The translations under genes were made by a program, and so were the position numbers. This document shows positions 15,105 to 20,500 of a stretch of 23,484 nucleotides of DNA, in pieces. Within the stretch, counting starts at the first letter, position 1, and each line of letters opens with the position of its first letter. This DNA comes from a virus: the IMG/VR virus record IMGVR_UViG_3300047491_000373, positions 1 to 23,484 of that record. One strand, 5' to 3'. The notes beneath the pieces were generated by a model that was not told the origin of the DNA, ran no database searches, and saw only the letters and a program-made list of their open reading frames with translations.

Positions 15105-16567
15105 GAAACTTCCTCTCCAAGGAATGTGCCATCGCCAGTATTTTCGGTGTAAGGACCACAGCTTCCTTCGCCGCCAATTGGATCGGTAGCGGGAAGTTCC
15201 GCATTTGGCACAGCCAATCCAACCTTTAACTTAGTTATAAACTTACCAGGTTCTATTTGGTGATCGACCCCCTCAAGCATCCAATTTTTGTTTGAGAGGG
15301 TTTTATTTGTTTCTGGCTTTGCTATCCATGTGCAAGATTCTTTACTACCACCTTTTATTTGATATGGACTTACAACTGATATGCTGATGTACCTTCCAAT
15401 GTCAGTTATGTCTGCATAAAAAGGATCTCCAATTATTGTAAGTTCGCCTTGAATACTTTTAGCTGTATCAAATGGCTTGTTTGCAAGTGTCGCTGCTTCT
15501 TTGGCGTCTTCCAGCATGGAGGCATGTATTTCTGGTGGTATTGTATAACTGTATTCAATTGGTATTGCTTGCTCGTTACCCGATCCAGTACCTTCGATTG
15601 GCTGTAAATCTGCGGGTTCTTGTGCTTTTTTTTGTTCGCCAGTGCTTCCACCACCAGAAATTCCACCAAAACCGCCTGCGTCTAATATCCAGTCAATTTC
15701 AGGAGAAAATTCAATTACGGGACTGCAATTTCCGCCATTTACCACATATGATTTTATATTGCCCTTGCATCCACAAAATTCTGGTTTGCGACACTCATCA
15801 TCTTCTTGTATGACTAATTCTGAACTTGTTGGATCATATTTAAAATAAACACCTTTCTTGTCAACTGTCCTAGTGGTGCTGACCCAAGACCTAATTGTTG
15901 CAAGCAAGGGCAGCTCATTTGCTTGCCAAACAGCTTTGTAGCCTCTTGGCTCAATTTCAAAGTCAAACTCTCCACCGTCTCTTCCACGAAATCTCACATC
16001 AAGAACGGGATCTTGAGTGTTGCAAAGTTCAATGATTGCGTCTTTGAGTGGTATGTAATTTCCTTCTTCGCCAATATTTTTAGTCACACGACGGTCATTG
16101 TGCCTCTCTAAAAGATCTTTGCACTCAAGTTTTATTTTTGCTATGCCTTTGTCAATGTTAGTTGACATTTTAACTGGGAGTATGTGTATCCATTCTGATA
16201 ATTTGTCATTTACTTGATTGAGGCAATCTTTAAGTATCCATCCAAAGCGCATTCTTGTGGCTTTTATTTCCTCATCTGCCTTTGCGACGGTTTTATTCAT
16301 TAGATCAAAAAGTTTTTTGTACCCATCAGATCCCTCTGCTAATATCTCAAATTCAACTGTTATGCCGCCATTGCCACGACTCATGCCATATTGCATGGAG
16401 CTTATCACCATTGAATGTGGATCTTGTGGGAATGACTCATTTCCGCAGTAAATTTTAAGACCTCTTATATCAAGCTCAACCCAAGGAGCATAGACACGGC
16501 CAGCTGGTGGTAATTCTGGTTCATGACAAAGACAATCTTTTACATCACCACTTACTTGACAAGCCAT
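15101..16567 (-). CDS. Baseplate hub protein, gp27/gpD-like
   Basis: This 488-residue protein lies between the gp53-like and spike genes, where the hub is expected. Residues 29-170 contain beta strands typical of gp27/gpD rings (WVELDIRGLKIYCG, GGITVEFEILAEG). Residues 330-460 contain GELTIIGDPFYADITDIGRY (374-393), then ISISVVSPYQIKG and a VDHQIEPGKFITKLKV-type strand near 435-450, which is the usual C-terminal half of the family. A Gly/Ser-rich linker (about 298-330) and a Cys-rich loop (ECRKPEFCGC, 258-267) separate the halves. The start is supported by AAGGAGC. It is expected to form the trimer that seats the spike on the tail tube. Confidence 0.75.
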   Translation of the reverse strand: MACQVSGDVKDCLCHEPELPPAGRVYAPWVELDIRGLKIYCGNESFPQDPHSMVISSMQYGMSRGNGGITVEFEILAEGSDGYKKLFDLMNKTVAKADEEIKATRMRFGWILKDCLNQVNDKLSEWIHILPVKMSTNIDKGIAKIKLECKDLLERHNDRRVTKNIGEEGNYIPLKDAIIELCNTQDPVLDVRFRGRDGGEFDFEIEPRGYKAVWQANELPLLATIRSWVSTTRTVDKKGVYFKYDPTSSELVIQEDDECRKPEFCGCKGNIKSYVVNGGNCSPVIEFSPEIDWILDAGGFGGISGGGSTGEQKKAQEPADLQPIEGTGSGNEQAIPIEYSYTIPPEIHASMLEDAKEAATLANKPFDTAKSIQGELTIIGDPFYADITDIGRYISISVVSPYQIKGGSKESCTWIAKPETNKTLSNKNWMLEGVDHQIEPGKFITKLKVGLAVPNAELPATDPIGGEGSCGPYTENTGDGTFLGEEVS

Positions 16568-16575
16568 TTCGCTCC

Positions 16576-16899
16576 TTATGAAATTTGACCAGGTATTTTT
16601 ATGCTTAATCCAGATTTAAAATCCCATATATCTTTTATTCCGTTGGCTTCCATGATGATGTGCCAAAATATGCTGGCACCATAAAAATCAACTGCTACTA
16701 AATCTGGTCTATATTCGTATCCCTTGTTCACTACTGTGTACTTATCATTTTTTGATTTCTCAATTTTTGTCTTTCTGTACAGTGGGAAAGTAATATACTT
16801 ATTTTCACCATAGTAAATTACTGTGTTGTCTTCATACCTACTGCCAGAAGCCACCACTTTACCAGCTGATATCCTTGAGACTTCTATTTTGTTGGCCAT
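16576..16899 (-). CDS. Small baseplate protein, gp53/LysM-like
   Basis: This 107-residue protein ends in YRPDLVAVDFYGASIFWHII (62-81) followed by MEANGIKDIWDFKSGLSIKI. This resembles T4 gp53 and the LysM-like baseplate proteins, where Y-R-P-D-x-V-A-x-x-x-Y-G and N-G-I-x-D-x-x-x-x-x-G are conserved. The N-terminal half is beta-rich (VIYYGENKYITFPLYRK). It is expected to help join wedges around the hub. The ATG follows CGGAGA, which sits directly after the stop of the upstream gene. This is one of the most AT-rich parts of the window (36 G/C in 120 bases at 16681-16800 by hand count). Confidence 0.75.
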   Translation of the reverse strand: MANKIEVSRISAGKVVASGSRYEDNTVIYYGENKYITFPLYRKTKIEKSKNDKYTVVNKGYEYRPDLVAVDFYGASIFWHIIMEANGIKDIWDFKSGLSIKIPGQIS

Positions 16900-16911
16900 G
16901 ATTTTTCTCCG

Positions 16912-17487
16912 TTACTGAGAGCCGCCAGTTACAACTATGTCTTCCGCATATGGCAAGTCGGCTGATTGGTAAACAACCTCAAAGTCAAGGCTTACATCTA
17001 ATTTGTATGGAATACCTTCAACTTCATCCCAAGGAACTGCAGGATCAAACTTGACATTGTAATTGTTCAAAACAACACAAAGTGTTTCATCTGCCAAATT
17101 TTCATAACACTTGATTTCCATGATTGGTGGCGGAACATAAGTTCCAGTTTGAGCTTGTTGAGGGTAGACATGCGCTTCAAGCCATCGAAGTGTGTTCTTG
17201 ATGGCAGTTGCTGATTGCGGGCCACTTTCTTGTTGTACAAAAAAATGGCATTCGCATGTAATCATTCTATTTTCAGAATTAGCATATACTTTAAATGGAG
17301 CGGTTCTTCCAATGCCAGTTTCATCATTGTACTTAGCTGATTTTTTATCACTTATGTCTGGTAGATTGTCAAAATATAAAGTGTCAATTTCACCTTTGGA
17401 ATACAACGGGCCATTTGCCTCCAAAGTGCTTGAAATATAACACTTGTCAAGTGGAATAAGTCTTCCATCTCTTCTTGTAGCCTTCAT
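16912..17487 (-). CDS. Tail tube/hub adaptor-like protein (CIS-tube type)
   Basis: This 191-residue protein sits directly behind the tape measure, in the place of the tube-initiator or hub-adaptor proteins of contractile systems. Seen features: IDTLYFDNLPDISDKKSAKY (34-53), then TGIGRTAPFKVYANSENRMI (57-76). This L-P-x-x-x-x-D...G-R-x-x-P-x-x-x-Y...R pattern recalls CIS-tube/LysM adaptor proteins of the Afp7 type. After it come a helix (SATAIKNTLRWLEAHVYP) and VLNNYNVKFDPAVPWDEVEG with DVSLDFEVVY, typical of tube-like beta barrels. A strong AAGGGGTG site precedes the ATG. Family assignment is tentative; structural-baseplate assignment is likely from context. Confidence 0.6.
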   Translation of the reverse strand: MKATRRDGRLIPLDKCYISSTLEANGPLYSKGEIDTLYFDNLPDISDKKSAKYNDETGIGRTAPFKVYANSENRMITCECHFFVQQESGPQSATAIKNTLRWLEAHVYPQQAQTGTYVPPPIMEIKCYENLADETLCVVLNNYNVKFDPAVPWDEVEGIPYKLDVSLDFEVVYQSADLPYAEDIVVTGGSQ

Positions 17488-17503
17488 TTTTCACCCCTTT
17501 AAA

Positions 17504-20500
17504 TTATTTAGTTCCAGATCCAATGTTGGAAACTTGCTTGCCAGATGTTTGCATATATGCTCCGAACGCCCATTTTGCATTCATATATGGTTTGTTCATG
17601 GTTTTCCTTGATGATGTATCAGCATCTGGCGCTGGCGAACCTCCAGACGATAAGTTCTCTTCACCGATGGCATCCACTAACTTAGTTAAAAGCTCTACCA
17701 TTTGCTCGTTGAGTTGTGTTTGGTACGATGTCTCATTGGCGATATTAGTCAATTCTGGCGATCCAATGTTGGTTGAGGATGGCTCAGATGTGGCTTTGTC
17801 TCTCTGAACCATGTCTTGCATGCCAGCCTTGGGCGGAACCGCAGTTGCGGTTTGTGTTGATGCAGTTGCCGAATCATTGGCTGATGATCCAAACAACCAA
17901 CCACCAACCGATGATGCTATGCTGCTTATGCCTGATCCAAGCATTTTTGCAGGTGCTGTGGCCATGTCAAACACTGTACTTGCAGCGCTTCCAACTGTAC
18001 TCATGGCTCCACTAACGAAATCGGTTGCTTTACTTGCAGCGCCTCCAAGAACTGATCCTATGGAGCTAAACATGCCACCAAACATACTTGCAGCACCACT
18101 TGCGACACCACTAATTGCAGAGCCAACAGAGGATATTCCACCAGTGACAAGACTTGCAGCACCACTTGCGACACCACTAATTGCAGAGCCAACAGCGGAT
18201 ATTCCACCAGTGACAAGGCTTGCGGCACCACTTGCGACACCACTAATTGCAGAGCCAACAGCGGATATTCCACCAGTGACAAGGCTTGCGGCACCACTTG
18301 CGACACTTCCTATTGCAGAGCCAACACTTTTAACACCACCCCAAATTGTTTCGCCTACCGCCTTAGTTCCATCCCATATTGCCCCAGGTATGGAAGTTCC
18401 GTCCTCGGTAAACCACTTGTAAAGTTCTGTTGCGCCTCCAACTATACCACCAACAGCTGCGCCAACTGCAGTTCCAATCACGGGAACAACAGATCCAATT
18501 GCTGCACCCGTCATTGCACCAGTGGCTGCTGATCCAGCAACACCAAGGGCTTTGTCACCTGTGCTTCCTTCCTCTACCCCAAGCCAGCTGCTAAACATAC
18601 TACCTGTCTTGGCACTCCCAGTAATTGCTCCAAGTAAGGTTGATTCGACCGTCCCTCTTCCAGTTTCTGCAGCTTCGGTTGCGCCCGTTATGCCTCCGAT
18701 AAGTGGCCCGAGTAATGGCAATGATTTTCCAAGAACCTTGGTTGCTGGACCAAGAACTTTAGTAGCCCCAGCAAGCTTTGAAACTGGACCCATTCCCTTT
18801 GTTATTGCTCCAGTTTTACCAAATGCTTTTCCGACTATCTTGCCTGTCGTTGAGCTGATTGATGAAAATGCCTTGCCACCAACCTCGGCTATTTTCCCAC
18901 CAGCTGTTTTTAGGCCTTGGAATGCCTTGGTTCCAAGCTCTGTAAGCTTTGGAGCCATGTTGCTCAACCCAGCCATGGCTTTGGTACCAAGTGTTGCCAC
19001 CTTTGGTGCTATCTCTTGAACCTTGGCAAATGCCTTTGCGCCATATTCAGTCAATTTTGGCCCTATGCTCCTTGCGCTTTCAAATGCTTTTGCGCCATAT
19101 TCTGTGATTTTTGGAGCTACATTCTTGACTGCTTCAAATGCCTTGCCGCCATATTCTGCGATCTTTGGTCCAGCACCTTTGACTGCATTGAGAGCTTTGT
19201 TTCCGTACTCGGCTATTTTTGGGCCGGCTCCCTTGACAGCATCAAGGGCTTTGTTGCCATACTCAATAATCTTAGGGCCAGCACCTTTAACGGCTTCAAA
19301 TGCCTTGTTTCCATATTCCGCAATCTTCGGTCCAGCACCTTTCACTGCATTAAGAGCTTTGTTCCCATATTCTGCAATCTTTGGTCCAGCGCCTTTGACG
19401 GCTTCAAATGCCTTGTTTCCATATTCCGCAATCTTCGGACCAGCACTTTTCACTGCATCAAGTGCTTTGGTGCCATATTCGACAAGCTTTGGTCCAGCTT
19501 GAACAAATTGTCCTGCGAAATTTTTCACTTGAGTGAAAGCTTTGGCTCCATATTCGGCAATTTTAGGTCCGGCGCCTTTTACCGCCTCAAAAGCTTTAAC
19601 ACCATATTCCGCAATCTTCGGACCAGCGCTCTTGACAGCCTCAAGAGCCTTGCCGCCATATTCAACCATTTTTGGCCCAGCGGTCTTTACTGTCTCGAGA
19701 GCCTTGCCTCCATATTCCACAAGTTTTGGGCCGATTGATTTCAATCCATCAAGTGCCTTTGTTCCATATTGGAACAACTTGTTTCCAATTGAACCGAATG
19801 ATGACATTGCCTTGCCACTGTGCTCAATTATCTTCGGGCCAACGCCCTTGATCTTTTCAAATGCTTTGGCTCCAAACTTGGTCACCGATGGGGCGACCTC
19901 ACGGACCTTGTTGAAGGCCATGCTTCCATACTCTGCAACCTTTGGCCCAACGGATTTGATCTTGTCCATGGCAGTGGCGCCATATTGCATGATGCTTGGT
20001 GCTGATGACTTGACAGCCTCAAATGCCTTGTAACCTATCTTGGACACCTTGCCGCCAAATGTTTTGACCTTGTCCATTGCCTTGGCGCCATATGATGTCA
20101 CCTTTGGCCCAATTTCCTCAACCTTCTGCATTGCCTTTGATCCAGCAGTCTTTAGGTTCTCGCCAACTTTCTCCATGGTGTTTGAAATCTTGGTCATGAA
20201 CTCACCCTTTGGCGATTTCACGATTTTCATGCCATCCTTGACGCTGTCGGCTACGGTCACACCAAGATCAACCTTCTCCAAGCCATCACGGATCTTCTCT
20301 GCCACACCGCCCTTGTCTAGGAATCCCTTTGCTATGACACCAGCCGATATCGTGCTCATTACCGCAGCCGAAATGCCTGCGCCACCGCCACCCTTGCCGG
20401 CCTCAGGCTGTGCCGTTGGTGATTTCATCCATGACATGTCCATGGCTGCTTTGCCAGAGCTGCCAATTCCACCACCAAGAGCTATTTTTGTGTCAATGCT

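Noticed and set aside
17811-20033. Long plus-strand open frames opposite the tape-measure repeats (for example 17811-18422, 18917-19738, 19023-19502, 19533-20033)
   Set aside because: Their repetitive products (Ala/Pro/Phe- or Cys/Phe-rich) are mirror readings of the in-frame 54- and 66-bp repeats. A repeat without stops on one strand easily stays open on the other, and the tape-measure frame is continuous through all of them.
18093-20110. CRISPR-like appearance of regularly spaced DNA repeats
   Set aside because: The repeats are contiguous, in coding frame and without unique spacers; they encode protein repeats.
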